Shown here: piece after piece, positions 45,326 to 54,602 of the stretch
How the letters are laid out: every line of letters starts with the position of its first letter
Numbering within the stretch: position 1 is the stretch's first letter
NCBI RefSeq assembly: GCF_018588585.1
Contig: NZ_JAEUFG010000014.1
Span: 48,302-112,301, forward strand
From: Bacillus sp. SM2101
Lineage (GTDB): Bacteria > Bacillota > Bacilli > Bacillales > SM2101
DNA length: 64,000 nt
Direction: 5' to 3'
Made by a program: the position numbers and the translations under genes
Notes under the pieces: generated by a model
Databases searched by the model: none
Told to the model about the DNA's origin: nothing
Seen by the model: the letters and a program-made list of their open reading frames with translations, nothing else

Positions 45326-45750
45326 ACTATTATAGACCAAATGCTGTCTGACGTAATTAATCAACAAAGGAGTTCAATGAGAGAAATTGTGTATATTTAT
45401 AAAATCTTGAAGCAAAATACAAAGTAACAGGAGTTCCACCTATGATACTCCTGCAGGCACTCTCTGGCCATGGAGTGCCTATTTTAGTTTGAGGAACAAT
45501 CAAATAACGGGTTGTCTTATTATACATTTCTTTTGGTCAAATGACGCTTTTTCCTATTTTACTTTTCTAAGGTACTTGGCTTTTTACAGAGTCAGTATTT
45601 TTTATAGTAATAAAAATGATCAATTTCTCCCCTTCATATAAAATATCCAAAAAGCTAAATGACAAATATTAGTTGATGAAAAAATGAGACTTTTTGCTTA
45701 AGTTAGCAGTCTAATTAGTGCTATTGAAATTTCATTAAGGAAGTGAGAGT
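45326..45750. other. Intergenic before the ECF sigma gene
   Basis: A 16-codon ORF (ATG at 45377 after AAAGGAG, four-base spacing) lies before the terminator at 45455 and may be chance. The remainder carries the sigma gene's promoter, which was not resolved. Confidence 0.4.
45455..45490 (+). terminator. Terminator
   Basis: AGGCACTC pairs with GAGTGCCT, followed by ATTTTAGTTT. Confidence 0.75.
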
Positions 45751-46263
45751 ATGGCCATTGGTTTTAGAAATAAAAAATCAAGTAAGGAGATGGAGGATAG
45801 ATTTCTTTATTTGATAAACAATAACCAAGAAAAAATGTATAAAATTGCATATAGCTATGTCAAAAATAAAGATGATGCTTTAGATATCGTTCAGGAGACA
45901 GTATATAAAGCTTATATTTCATATGATAAAGTCAAAAAAGCACAATATGAAAACACTTGGTTAACGAGAATCTTAATAAATGTATCTATTGATTTTATAA
46001 AGAAGAATAAAAGAGTCGTATCAATAGATACGAACTTGATCGAAAATATAAGTGATTCAAGGAAAGACCTTGTACATGAACAAATATTTGTAAAAGAAGC
46101 GCTAGAAAAATTAAATGAAAAACAAAAAACCGTAATAATATTAAGGTTTTTTGAAGATATGAAGCTGGAGGAAATTGCCCAAATTTTGAACTTACCAACT
46201 AGTACGATAAAATCCACTCTTTATAGAGCTTTAAAAGAAATGAATATTAATTTAAAGGAGTAG
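45751..46263 (+). CDS. ECF sigma factor (SigV-like)
   Basis: A 170-residue sigma-70 family ECF factor. Region 2 is about residues 25-90 (YKIAYSYVKNKDDALDIVQE, YENTWLTRILINVSIDFIKK). Region 4 is 115-168 (LEKLNEKQKTVIILRFFED and LEEIAQILNLPTSTIKSTL). It directs RNA polymerase to stress promoters. The ATG is preceded by AAGGAAGTGAGAG. Its stop is five bases before the next gene, whose membrane-anchored product is the presumed anti-sigma factor. Confidence 0.93.
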   Translation: MAIGFRNKKSSKEMEDRFLYLINNNQEKMYKIAYSYVKNKDDALDIVQETVYKAYISYDKVKKAQYENTWLTRILINVSIDFIKKNKRVVSIDTNLIENISDSRKDLVHEQIFVKEALEKLNEKQKTVIILRFFEDMKLEEIAQILNLPTSTIKSTLYRALKEMNINLKE

Positions 46264-46268
46264 AGGAT

Positions 46269-47201
46269 ATGGATAAAAAAATGTTGTCTGATTTACAAAA
46301 AGAATATCAAGAAATCCAAATTCCAACAGAGCTTAATCATATGGTGCAAATAGGTTTAGAAAGGGGCAGAGCAAAAAAGACAAAAACTAACATAAATATG
46401 ATCTTCAAAATTTGTGCTAGTTTTTCTGTAGCTTTAATATTATTTATCGCTGCTGTTAATGCATCACCAACTTTTGCAAATATATTGAAAGATATTCCTT
46501 ATGCAGGAAAGTTAGTTAAGATCCTTCAATTTAATAATGGTAATTCCGGCGGAGGTTTTATAACTGATGGAACAGATATAAGTCAAATAGATTCATTTGA
46601 AACAGATGGGTATGAAAATATTTTTATAAACTTTTCACAAGGTGATGAATTACAGGAAAATGTGGGAGCTTTTAAAGTTAGGTATGATGAAAACCCATAT
46701 ACAATGACCTTTGAGATTGGTGGTGCTAGAAGATTTTCAGCTGCTGAAAACTTTGAAAAAATATTGGAAAATAAGTATGTGAAAGATATTTATACAATTA
46801 TTACTTTAGATGATTCTACCATTAGATTTGTTATTGAATTTGAAAAGCCTGTTGAATATATAGTAGAAGAAAGAGAAGCCCCTGCAAGCATAGTAATAAT
46901 GTTTAAAGAAGATAAAAAGTTTGAGGAAAAGAAGACTTATTCTTTAAGAACAGAGTCTTACCCTAATGGACCAACTATTGGTTCATTAGAAGAGGCGTTT
47001 TTCGTTAAAGATGAAACACGTATTCTTAAGGATGAGGATGGTCTGTTTTTTGTAGAAATCCAGTCCTTTAATACTAAAGAAGAAGCAGAAAAGAAATTAG
47101 AGGCATTAACTAAAATAACAGATAAAGCGATACTTATTGAAGAAAAAATAGGAGGAAAGGATTCACAAAGCTATCCAGCAGAAATAATGAATAAAAACTA
47201 A
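46269..47201 (+). CDS. Membrane-anchored anti-sigma factor, DUF4179 type
   Basis: A 310-residue, single-span protein. The cytoplasmic N-terminus (~55 residues, QEIQIPTELNHMVQIGLERG) would bind the sigma factor. The span is FKICASFSVALILFIAAVNA, followed by the DUF4179-like ASPTFANILKDIPYAGKLV. The extracytoplasmic domain is beta-rich and includes an AMIN-like region (IFINFSQGDELQENV). It is co-transcribed with the sigma gene (five-base gap, GGAG at the junction). The signal sensed is unknown. A hairpin follows at 47236. Confidence 0.85.
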   Translation: MDKKMLSDLQKEYQEIQIPTELNHMVQIGLERGRAKKTKTNINMIFKICASFSVALILFIAAVNASPTFANILKDIPYAGKLVKILQFNNGNSGGGFITDGTDISQIDSFETDGYENIFINFSQGDELQENVGAFKVRYDENPYTMTFEIGGARRFSAAENFEKILENKYVKDIYTIITLDDSTIRFVIEFEKPVEYIVEEREAPASIVIMFKEDKKFEEKKTYSLRTESYPNGPTIGSLEEAFFVKDETRILKDEDGLFFVEIQSFNTKEEAEKKLEALTKITDKAILIEEKIGGKDSQSYPAEIMNKN

Positions 47202-47235
47202 TAGAATCAATGTAGAAATAGCAATATTACAAGAA

Positions 47236-47262
47236 AAGCTAGCCTAAGTTTTAGGCTAGCTT
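47236..47262 (+). terminator. Hairpin after the sigma operon
   Basis: AAGCTAGCCTAA pairs perfectly with TTAGGCTAGCTT. It has only a short T tail. Confidence 0.65.
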
Positions 47263-47327
47263 CTTGAATAGCTACTTATATAATAAGGATAACTTTGTAA
47301 TAATAGCTTAACTACAAGTCCAATTAT

Positions 47328-47705
47328 TTAATCACAAACATTTACATAAACAAACTCTTGAGCAACAGGTTGACCGGTTTCTTTTAAAGTTACGAGAATT
47401 TGAAATCTATATTGCCCTTTTTCAGTAAATTTAATTTTAAATTCGCTACAAGAAACAACAGACAAAGTAGTTTCAAGAATTGCTACACCGTCAGTGAATG
47501 TTATTGGAACGAACATTCCTGGATCATTTGGTACGAAAATAAAAGATTCAAAATTATCTGCTTGATCCATATCTCCAACTGAAACAAAAACATCAATATC
47601 CGCACCATCTAGAGATGGATCAGTATTAACAAAACAGACAGAAAAAATCTCTTGTACATTTTCTATAACAGTATCAGCCAAAGTGTTAAAAATACAGACT
47701 GTCAA
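47328..47705 (-). CDS. Small beta-rich protein of unknown function
   Basis: A 125-residue protein from TTG at 47705, after GGGGGTG (eight-base spacing). It has no signal peptide. Strand-like segments dominate (VENVQEIFSVCF-type pattern, ADIDVFVSVGDMDQADNFES, RFQILVTLKETGQPV) and it ends V-N-V-C-D. Four Cys are scattered. It shares the TTG-ACA start, small size, acidity and all-beta character with the gene at 34232, though no clear sequence identity was seen. A coat or surface role is a guess. Confidence 0.65.
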   Translation of the reverse strand: MTVCIFNTLADTVIENVQEIFSVCFVNTDPSLDGADIDVFVSVGDMDQADNFESFIFVPNDPGMFVPITFTDGVAILETTLSVVSCSEFKIKFTEKGQYRFQILVTLKETGQPVAQEFVYVNVCD

Positions 47706-48320
47706 TTCAACTACACCCCCTATTTGATTAGTTTGCTTTTCATATTAGAAGAGCATTATATTTTATTCTATAAACTATAATTAAGCTTGGACTAATCATG
47801 TGATACAAAAGAGGATTTTTCAGGAGAATAAACAACAATACTATCCAATGATGACAAGACAAGAATGCTAAATTATGAATGAGTGATTTGGGTATGATGA
47901 TAAGAAATTGGGCGCTTACCCAAAGTTGGAGGTAAAACTAAAAGAGTTTAACGTTTAATAGCAAACAGGGAAAGCTAAAATGCAGGAAGGTTTTAGTCAA
48001 GCATGACATTTTATCGGAAATAAGATCAAAAATAAAAGAAATCCCTCCAAATTATTCATGAAAGGAGGAATAAATGAGGAGGGTAGGGTGAAAATGGTTG
48101 TATTTTATAGTATGCAATATATTTGTTTCAGGGATGTACTAATGTACCATGTCATTTACATTAATTTTTAAAAAATATGATGACAGTCAAGGTTCATGCA
48201 TTGAAGTATCTATTTTTCTCCATGATATGAGCACATTTTTCCATCATGAGTTTGGAAATTGATATTATCAGGAAGAAAATAAAATTAACCTTATTTGTTA
48301 CAATAAATGATGTTTTTATC
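47706..48320. other. Intergenic with a hairpin over a ribosome binding site
   Basis: At 48046-48077 CCCTCC can pair with GGAGG, hiding a Shine-Dalgarno. Two tiny ORFs follow (a five-codon one, then 25 codons from ATG 48094). No larger gene recognised. Confidence 0.35.
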
Positions 48321-49208
48321 TTATCCGATTAAGTAACCAGTCATTTCTTTATTTACGATGTCCCATTGATCTTGATTGATTGAATGTCCAGCATCCTTAA
48401 TTATTTTGTAGTTAAAATGATTGGCTTTAAAAAAGTCAATATAGGAAGGATGATAAACAATGCTGTCTGAATCTCCAATAAGAAATAATGCTTTTTGTTT
48501 GAAGGAAGACAAGGCTTCCATTTCATACGATGTAAATTTTCTTCTCTCTGGTTTACTGTATTTAAGAATAAAAAGGAAATGTTTTAAGAGTTTATTATTC
48601 ATAGTATGAGTGTCTGATATGGGACTACCTAGTTTGCGAAGAAGCTTTAAAGCATTTTTTTCTGATGGCTTTAATACTTCTGGAAAGAATACCATGACGC
48701 TTTTTATTCCTAATAGTGTGTATTTTAGACCTAAGCCTTTAATAGGGATAAAGCTTGCCATGCAGATAATTTTATCTACCCGATGAGGATTTCTAATTTC
48801 ATAAGAAAGTGCTAAATATATTCCATATGATACTCCAGCCATGTGTGCTTTACTAATGTTATAAGTTTCAAATATATCATCTATCCATAAATGGGGTTGA
48901 AAATTGTTGTAATATTCATCGTTAGGTTCACTCTTACCTGCCCCACCAAGAGTGTCTATTGCAATCACATAGAACTGTTGTGCTAATTCTTTAATATTGT
49001 AGATCCACATAATTGCAGAGTTGTCGCCTGTGCCATGAAAAAGTATTAGAGGGGGGTTTTTCTTATTTCCTGTGATTATTACATGTGTTTTCCCAAACCT
49101 GGTGTCAATATCTTGCTCCTCAAGATCAACATCCCACAAATTCAACAAGTGGTCATAAGATTCATAAAGTAATTGTTTGCCTTCTAAGCTTCTAAACCTA
49201 CTTTTCAT
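48321..49208 (-). CDS. Alpha/beta hydrolase
   Basis: About 295 residues of the alpha/beta hydrolase fold. Oxyanion region: LILFHGTGDNSAIMW. Nucleophile elbow G-x-S-x-G: AGVSYGIYLAL. The acid is likely in LIGDSDSIVYH and the His in DAGHSINQ, so the catalytic triad is complete. The ATG at 49208 is chosen because AGAGG lies nearby upstream; the frame is open 20 codons further with non-conserved residues. It is cytoplasmic. The substrate is unknown (esters, lactones or similar). Confidence 0.9.
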   Translation of the reverse strand: MKSRFRSLEGKQLLYESYDHLLNLWDVDLEEQDIDTRFGKTHVIITGNKKNPPLILFHGTGDNSAIMWIYNIKELAQQFYVIAIDTLGGAGKSEPNDEYYNNFQPHLWIDDIFETYNISKAHMAGVSYGIYLALSYEIRNPHRVDKIICMASFIPIKGLGLKYTLLGIKSVMVFFPEVLKPSEKNALKLLRKLGSPISDTHTMNNKLLKHFLFILKYSKPERRKFTSYEMEALSSFKQKALFLIGDSDSIVYHPSYIDFFKANHFNYKIIKDAGHSINQDQWDIVNKEMTGYLIG

Positions 49209-49390
49209 AATAATAACCTCTTTTCTTGATGAAATTTCAGGAGAAAACACTATTATCATAGTGTACATCTAAATGATACTATCATTTGAAAATCTGAATA
49301 TATAATGATGTTACAATTTAATAACAATAAAGGAAAATAAAAATATATAATCCATCTTTTGGCAAACAGATGTCTAACGTCAAAGGATCT

Positions 49391-49471
49391 TTAAATAAGA
49401 TTTTTCGTAAATTTGTGATGTTATAGCTCCTAAACAAGAAGGTAAAGGTATTTTCGTAAAAAAACAGCCTA
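49391..49471 (+). mobile_element. Truncated MITE-like repeat, copy R7
   Basis: Only ~80 bp remain: TTTTCGTAAATTTGTGATG at the left and TTTTCGTAAAAAAACAGCC at the right. Assigned by its ends only. Confidence 0.35.
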
Positions 49472-49483
49472 ATATATATAATA

Positions 49484-49509
49484 ATCCCCTAACAAATTTG
49501 TTAGGGGAT
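49484..49509. repeat. 26-bp perfect palindrome
   Basis: ATCCCCTAACAAA meets its exact complement TTTGTTAGGGGAT with no loop. No U-run follows, so it may be a protein site or a relic terminator. Confidence 0.6.
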
Positions 49510-49713
49510 CCATAAAAGGAGAAAAAAAACATACTTACACAGAATGATATTGGTTAGGTCATCAACCTTAGTAGTTGGTCATCGGTAAACGGTAAATTTG
49601 TAATTGGTCATAGGTAATTGGTTTACTATAGCCATTTCAAGTTTGATTTAGAATTAACGAATAACAAGATTTCCCCTTTTATGCCCTGAAGTGGAGTCTC
49701 ACCTCTTCAAGGA

Positions 49714-50226
49714 TTAAAAATATTTTTCACTATCAAATGCTAATTCTATTTCATAGTTTTTGGCGTTTATCAGATTAGATAGCCTATTAGCTTGACGTTC
49801 AATTTCGATTGATTTTAATCGATATTCCTCTGGGTTAAACATAGCTAATTTAACTATCATTACATTCTCCCCGTAGGAATAAGGGTATTCTTCTTTGGAA
49901 GCCCCATACTTTTTATATGTACGTGCTTTTGCACGTAACTGGGTAGCCAGCTCTATAGCTTCGACAATAGTTAAAGCTTCATCGTTAAAAACAATTTCAT
50001 TTTGAATATTTGCTTGATACATGAGTTTATCTAGTAATCGTAAATCTTTTCTAACCTCTTCTAGTTCTTTTTCAACTGTAGAGAGTGTACGAGTTTGAGC
50101 AGGAACTTCACTACCTTTTTCAATTTCTACAAACGCTACACGCTCCATCTCATTTTCTAACTCTCGAACTCTATTAGAAAGAACACTTTTTAACTTTACA
50201 GCCTCTGCAAGTGAAATATTAGGCAT
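49714..50226 (-). CDS. DIP1984-like helical protein
   Basis: About 170 residues, almost wholly alpha-helical. The opening helix is ISLAEAVKLKSVLSNRVREL. Later blocks are VEKELEEVRKDLRLLDKLMY and ALTIVEAIELATQLRAKAR. The arrangement resembles the DIP1984 family (LxEALxxRADLxxRIxxL), seen in many bacteria without known function. The ATG at 50226 follows AAGGGG by nine bases; the earlier in-frame ATG at 50244 precedes it. It is a single gene. Confidence 0.7.
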   Translation of the reverse strand: MPNISLAEAVKLKSVLSNRVRELENEMERVAFVEIEKGSEVPAQTRTLSTVEKELEEVRKDLRLLDKLMYQANIQNEIVFNDEALTIVEAIELATQLRAKARTYKKYGASKEEYPYSYGENVMIVKLAMFNPEEYRLKSIEIERQANRLSNLINAKNYEIELAFDSEKYF

Positions 50227-50527
50227 GATGTTAAACCCCTTCAATTAAAATATTATTTCTAAATAATACTATATCATCTTTTTTTTAGCAAATGCTATTA
50301 TCACATGAATGATTGTTTTCTTACTAATAACTATATACGAAAATGAGAGTCCCATTTATATTTAAATAACTAGCGTGTGTCTAAAAATAAGATTAACCTT
50401 TGCCATTGCTATATGATAAATAGTTTGTGAGTATAGATTTTCTTCGCACTTACACTGTTTGTGTTAGCCTCCTACTCAACAATTATTTATGTGTTAGGAG
50501 CTTTGTTGTAGTCACCATACGACAATC

Positions 50528-50839
50528 CTATATGATCTCTGACATTTGCAATAGGATTCCTCGGATTTTTTTACCTTTTTCAGTCAATCCATATTCGATA
50601 TGTTGTGGGGCAGATTCTTTAATAACGTCTTTGAAGACTATTTCGTATTTCATCAGTTGTTTTAACGTAGTTGACAAGCTTTGTTTATTAGCATCAGGTA
50701 ACCGCCTCAATAAATCGCTAAACCTATGATTTTTTTCAAGCGCTAATATTAAAAGTGGGGAATATCTACCGTCTATTGAAATAAGGATTTTTTCTAACTT
50801 GCTGAGCTGCGCACATGGTTTTTTCCTCGATAATGCCAA
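50528..50839 (-). CDS. HxlR family winged-helix regulator
   Basis: A 103-residue regulator. HxlR features: Cys near the N-terminus (KKPCAQLSKLEKILISIDGR), then the winged helix (RFSDLLRRLPDANKQSLSTT, LKQLMKYEIVFKDV) and HIEYGLTEKGKKIRGIL. Cys-containing members sense aldehydes or oxidants. The start is TTG at 50839, six bases after GGGGG. It is divergent from the nitroreductase gene 267 bp away, the usual arrangement for an HxlR-controlled oxidoreductase. Confidence 0.88.
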   Translation of the reverse strand: MALSRKKPCAQLSKLEKILISIDGRYSPLLILALEKNHRFSDLLRRLPDANKQSLSTTLKQLMKYEIVFKDVIKESAPQHIEYGLTEKGKKIRGILLQMSEII

Positions 50840-51106
50840 AGTTATAGCCCCCTTGTATGGTCAAAAAAATTTGACTTATTTACTAAGCAAACTTTTATAT
50901 TTACAATTTACCGTAGAAGGATTAAAAAAACAAATCTTTCAAGTAATTGAGAATTGGTACCATTTCTCTTTTGATGTATTCTTGTTCAATTGCATGCATG
51001 AACATTATCTAAATATTACAGGATGATCACTGTAGGAACTTATTTTAATCAACATTGATGAAATCTTATACTTTATTACATTATTAATGAGAGGGGATTA
51101 TAATAT

Positions 51107-51718
51107 ATGCAAAACTTTTCAGAAGCGTTAAATTTTCGCCATGCGACGCGCCACTTCCAATTAAATAAAATGATTCCTGAGAAAGATTTAAAGTTTGTCT
51201 TAAATAGTGCAATAAAAGCTCCATCTTCTTTAAACCTTGAGCATTGGGAGTACGTAGTTGTACAAGATAAAGATACAAAATCAAAACTTAAAGATGTGTG
51301 TTATAGTCAACAGCAAGTTGAAGATGCTAGCGCAGTTGTTGTGATTTTAGCTAAAAAAGAAAAATTACTAGACCCTAACTCTCCGGAAGTAAATCAATTA
51401 ATACGTGAAAGGATTCCTGAAAATGGAATTCCAATTGCAATAAATTTCTTGCAATCGTTTCCTAATAGTGATGCATTTACAGCTTGGTCTAAATCCCAAT
51501 GCTATATTACTGCAGCTTTCTTAATGATGGCTGCTGCTACACTAAAAATCGATTCATGTCCAATGGAAGGGTTTGTAAATGATGATGTCTTAAAATTACT
51601 AAACTACTCTTCAGAAGAATATGAAACAGCTTTAGTCATCCCTTTAGGATACCGAAGAGAACCTAGTACACCTGCCAAGGTAAGAGCGGCTCTGGAAGAT
51701 AAAGTTACATTTGTTTAA
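51107..51718 (+). CDS. Nitroreductase family protein
   Basis: A 203-residue FMN-dependent nitroreductase. The FMN phosphate site is in FRHATRHFQLNKMIPEKDL. APSSLNLEHWEYVVVQD and the late VIPLGYRREPSTPAK are characteristic. CPMEGF is also typical of the group. It reduces nitroaromatics or quinones with NAD(P)H. The ATG follows GAGGGG. The divergent HxlR gene probably controls it. Confidence 0.92.
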   Translation: MQNFSEALNFRHATRHFQLNKMIPEKDLKFVLNSAIKAPSSLNLEHWEYVVVQDKDTKSKLKDVCYSQQQVEDASAVVVILAKKEKLLDPNSPEVNQLIRERIPENGIPIAINFLQSFPNSDAFTAWSKSQCYITAAFLMMAAATLKIDSCPMEGFVNDDVLKLLNYSSEEYETALVIPLGYRREPSTPAKVRAALEDKVTFV

Positions 51719-52044
51719 TACTAAATGGTTGATGGGTATACACAATTTAGCGTGATGCTTTTCACTCAAATTGTTAACGAATAGGTATTTGGAAAGTCAG
51801 TGAAAGCTGGCTTTCTCGTATCCTCTTTTCAAATGCACAAATTAGTAACTAATGAGCTTTTAACTACTATATTATCAACCTAACTCTTAGTATCGTTCAA
51901 GGTGATATGTATTGAGCTAAACAATTCTAAATTTCCTCTATAATTCAAATATGCTGTATACTTACGTGGAATGGCAGTCAACAAAGAAAACCGATTATTC
52001 ATTTTCATTCTTTAAGGGTACGTTGTAGTGATATCATTACAAAA
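51719..52044. other. Intergenic, no gene seen
   Basis: Contains an A/T-rich stretch with a weak AGTCAG-like hairpin near 51800-51820. Nothing else recognised. Confidence 0.4.
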
Positions 52045-52207
52045 GACTGTTTTTGCATTAATTGTTGCTTTTGTACTTAAGAACTAAACACGTACACAAC
52101 TGGAGTTCATGGAATCTATTCTTCTGTACAACAATGACTAAGCATGTTAAACAACGTTTTTTATTACTAATTGGATAACATATGCAACAAAGTATTCGAA
52201 AAGAGCC
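52045..52207 (-). mobile_element. MITE-like repeat, copy R8
   Basis: About 163 bp in reverse orientation: GACTGTTTTTGCATTAATTG at the left, GCAACAAAGTATTCGAAAAG plus AGCC at the right. It lies ~140 bp upstream of cassette 2. Confidence 0.7.
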
Positions 52208-52348
52208 TCACAAAAAGATAATTGATACGTATTGGTTAGCTTATTTCGTGCTTTTATTGTACAAAATACACGGTGAAAAAATAAATATATTAATAAGTGC
52301 TATAAAAATATATAGAAATTTGAAGAAAAATGCTACAATTTCTCTCTA

Positions 52349-52398
52349 AATCGTCTCTCAAGCCAAAATCATCTCTTGAATAACTTTGGTAAAATGAT
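52349..52398 (+). promoter_or_regulatory. Conserved upstream block and extended -10 of cassette 2
   Basis: TTTCTCTCTAAATC, then CTCTCAAGCC, matches the blocks at 9609 and 63410. TTTGGTAAAAT lies at the same distance downstream. Confidence 0.5.
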
Positions 52399-52418
52399 AA
52401 TAACCCCACCTTGCACTA

Positions 52419-52451
52419 TAGGAAGAAAATCACTATAAAGTGCTCTTCCTA
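52419..52451 (+). promoter_or_regulatory. Leader hairpin of cassette 2
   Basis: TAGGAAG pairs with CTTCCTA around an internal loop, with CACT/AGTG above. The stem sequence differs from copies 1 and 3 but the fold is kept. Confidence 0.5.
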
Positions 52452-52499
52452 TTTTACGGAGTTTAGGTGGCTAGGGCATGAGAAGGGAGAGGATTAAAG

Positions 52500-52715
52500 A
52501 TTAGAGATGTAAAAAAGTATGAAAAAATGTCTGGAGAACTATTAAAAACCATTGGCTATGTAGATGGAGTTCTTGATAATAGGGCGAGCAAATCTATCGA
52601 TGAAATAAGGAAAGCGGAGTATCTTTTGGACAGAATTCATCAAGATTTATCCCTTATGCAATTATTTATTAATAGAAGAAAGAAGATCACTAATCGAAGT
52701 AGGATTGCTAAATGA
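52500..52715 (+). CDS. Cassette 2 small helical protein
   Basis: A 71-residue paralogue of the proteins at 9798 and 63590: SGELLKTIGYVDGVLDNR, KSIDEIRKAEYLLDRIHQDL and NRRKKITNRSRIAK. GGGAGAGG is conserved upstream, but the aligned first codon is ATT (52500). An internal ATG at 52527 would drop nine conserved residues and lacks a ribosome binding site. The 32-residue peptide gene follows ten bases after the stop. Function unknown. Confidence 0.7.
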   Translation: MRDVKKYEKMSGELLKTIGYVDGVLDNRASKSIDEIRKAEYLLDRIHQDLSLMQLFINRRKKITNRSRIAK

Positions 52716-52725
52716 GGTGAGATGG

Positions 52726-52824
52726 TTGTCACAAAATATAGAAAAATTAAAACTTAAAAGCTCCTTATTGGTAGTAAAGGATATAGCTATTGTCTTCATG
52801 CTTTTAAGTTCATTAAATTGGTAA
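52726..52824 (+). CDS. Cassette 2 small membrane peptide
   Basis: A 32-residue peptide from TTG at 52726, with GAGGTGAGA upstream overlapping the previous stop. Layout is as in cassette 1: polar start (SQNIEKLKLKS) then a hydrophobic stretch (SLLVVKDIAIVFMLLSSLNW) broken by K-D. It is co-encoded and probably co-translated with the helical protein. Sequence similarity to copy 1 is confined to the first ~10 residues. Confidence 0.55.
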   Translation: MSQNIEKLKLKSSLLVVKDIAIVFMLLSSLNW

Positions 52825-52870
52825 AGCCTTGATTAGTACATTGACACAGGGTTTTACCTATTTTTATTTT
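52820..52870 (+). terminator. Terminator of cassette 2
   Basis: GGTAAAGCCTT pairs with AGGGTTTTACC (with G-U), followed by TATTTTTATTTT. It corresponds to the terminator of cassette 1. Confidence 0.75.
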
Positions 52871-53481
52871 AGCGTTACATTAACGTATGTGTTGCTCAAT
52901 TTTCGTTTTAACTCTCCACTTTTTACTATAACCTTCAAATTTCTCTCAAAATGCTATTACTCTTTAACATAATAGAGAATCATTTCTAAATCTTACGTTG
53001 AAGAAAGAAGAAATAAAGAATATCCCGCAGTGTGTTCCTAGATTAAATGAAGTGTAACTGACATTCCTGAATTTTGCTATTTACTTAGAAATTGTGATCA
53101 AATGGATGATCAAAAAATGTCCATAAATGAAGAATGGGATAAAAACGGTAAAAGTGACTCTACAGGTTATGCCCATGATTAACTATAGCTTTGCGGTTAT
53201 TGTCGAATATATATTTTTCGATCTCAGTCTAATAAATTAGCAGTAGTTAGTAGAAAGAGTCATATTGGTACTATTTACATAAATTTTTCTATGACTATTT
53301 AATTTCAATATATGTATATTTAACTATTTTGAATATTTTTTATTGTCTAATAATATAAAAAATTGTAGGATAAAAATCTAACCTTGAATAATTCTTTTAT
53401 TCGATCCTAAGCATTTGAATCAATGAAACTGGAGAGGAGAAGAATTTGACAAGTAAGAATTCTGAATAAGGAGTGAAATAA
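52871..53481. other. Intergenic upstream of the sphingomyelinase
   Basis: No gene seen. A PlcR-type box was looked for and not found. The ribosome binding site is AAGGAGTG before the ATG at 53482. Confidence 0.45.
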
Positions 53482-54435
53482 ATGAAGAAGTGGATATTGG
53501 CTTTAAGTTCGATACTTGCAATTGTTAGTATTTTTCCAATCAGTGTGCCAAATGCAAACGACAATTATCCAAATGATTTTAAACTGTTGCAACATAACGT
53601 CTTTCTATTACCAACGTATATAACTAGTTGGGGACAAGCAGACCGTGCAAAAATGATCGGTGAAGCTGACTATATGAAAAATCAAGATGCAATTATACTT
53701 AATGAATTATTTGATAATTCAGCATCTGAGACTTTACTTTCAAAGCTTGAAGAAGAGTACCCTTTCCAAACTCCTGTTTCTGGTCGAAGTAAGGATGGCT
53801 GGGATGAAACGTTAGGTTTTTATTCTAATTTTGTACCTGAAGATGGTGGAGTTTCAATTGTTAGTAAATGGCCGATAGTAGAGCAGATTCAATATGTATA
53901 TGAAAAGGGATGCGGTGCGGATTACTTTGCTAACAAAGGCTTTGTATATGCAAAAATTCAAAAAAATGATTACTTCTATCATATCATCGGAACGCATGCA
54001 CAAGCAGATGATACAGGGTGTGGCGATGGTGAGGATGCATCAATCCGTCAAACGCAATTTCAAGAAATTAGTAATTTTGTAAAAGAAAAAAATATTCCAA
54101 TTGAAGAAGTTGTATTTTTGGGTGGAGATTTCAACGTTATAATGGACAATGAGGAAGAGTACACTGAGATGCTAGAAACCTTAAATGTTGATCCACCAGG
54201 TGAATATACAGATCATTCATCTACATGGGACCCTGAGACAAATGGTATTCTTGGATATGAGTACCCTGATTTCGGCCCTCAACACTTAGACTATATTTTT
54301 GTAGAAAAAGATCATGCACAACCATCCTTATGGGTAAATGAAGTGTTGAATGTAAAATCCCCAGTATGGACTGCGATTGTAAACGAATATAATGAGTACT
54401 CTGATCATTATCCTGTTGCAGGCTATTCTAGATAA
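53482..54435 (+). CDS. sph: Sphingomyelinase C (neutral sphingomyelin phosphodiesterase)
   Basis: A 317-residue secreted enzyme of the DNase I-like metal phosphodiesterase fold. A signal peptide (KKWILALSSILAIVSIFPIS) is followed by the mature domain: LLQHNVFLLPTYITSWGQ, the metal ligand Glu in LNELFDN, GTHAQADDTGCG, LGGDFNV and the catalytic His in SDHYPVAG. These match the B. cereus/Listeria/Staphylococcus sphingomyelinase (beta-haemolysin) group, which hydrolyses sphingomyelin to ceramide and phosphocholine. Length is as expected. The gene stands alone without a phospholipase partner such as the neighbouring plc of B. cereus. Confidence 0.93.
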   Translation: MKKWILALSSILAIVSIFPISVPNANDNYPNDFKLLQHNVFLLPTYITSWGQADRAKMIGEADYMKNQDAIILNELFDNSASETLLSKLEEEYPFQTPVSGRSKDGWDETLGFYSNFVPEDGGVSIVSKWPIVEQIQYVYEKGCGADYFANKGFVYAKIQKNDYFYHIIGTHAQADDTGCGDGEDASIRQTQFQEISNFVKEKNIPIEEVVFLGGDFNVIMDNEEEYTEMLETLNVDPPGEYTDHSSTWDPETNGILGYEYPDFGPQHLDYIFVEKDHAQPSLWVNEVLNVKSPVWTAIVNEYNEYSDHYPVAGYSR

Positions 54436-54577
54436 CATTTATGTGAATGACACAATAAAGGAATTAAAGCTTTTTTAATCTTAAATATTGTAATTACACC
54501 GTGACGATCTTGTGCAATCGAGGGGTCAACATAGCTAGTTAAAGCATTCTTTAACAAAACGTTTAATACTTTATTTT

Positions 54578-54602
54578 ACCCCCATCTTAAACAGATGGGG
54601 GT
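54578..54602 (+). terminator. Terminator of the sphingomyelinase gene
   Basis: ACCCCCATCT pairs perfectly with AGATGGGGGT, 143 bases after the stop. Confidence 0.7.

Larger units (their letters stand above)
49209..49713. other. Intergenic with a palindrome and short direct repeats
   Basis: Holds a much-reduced MITE-like piece (49391-49471), the perfect palindrome at 49484 and a GGTCATCGGTAA / GGTCATAGGTAA direct repeat (49578-49615). No gene seen. Confidence 0.45.

Noticed and set aside
50427..50729. 100-codon plus-strand frame
   Set aside because: Antisense shadow of the HxlR regulator gene.
53340..53480. PlcR-type box upstream of the sphingomyelinase
   Set aside because: No TATG-N-A...T-N-CATA dyad found; control by PlcR is unsupported.
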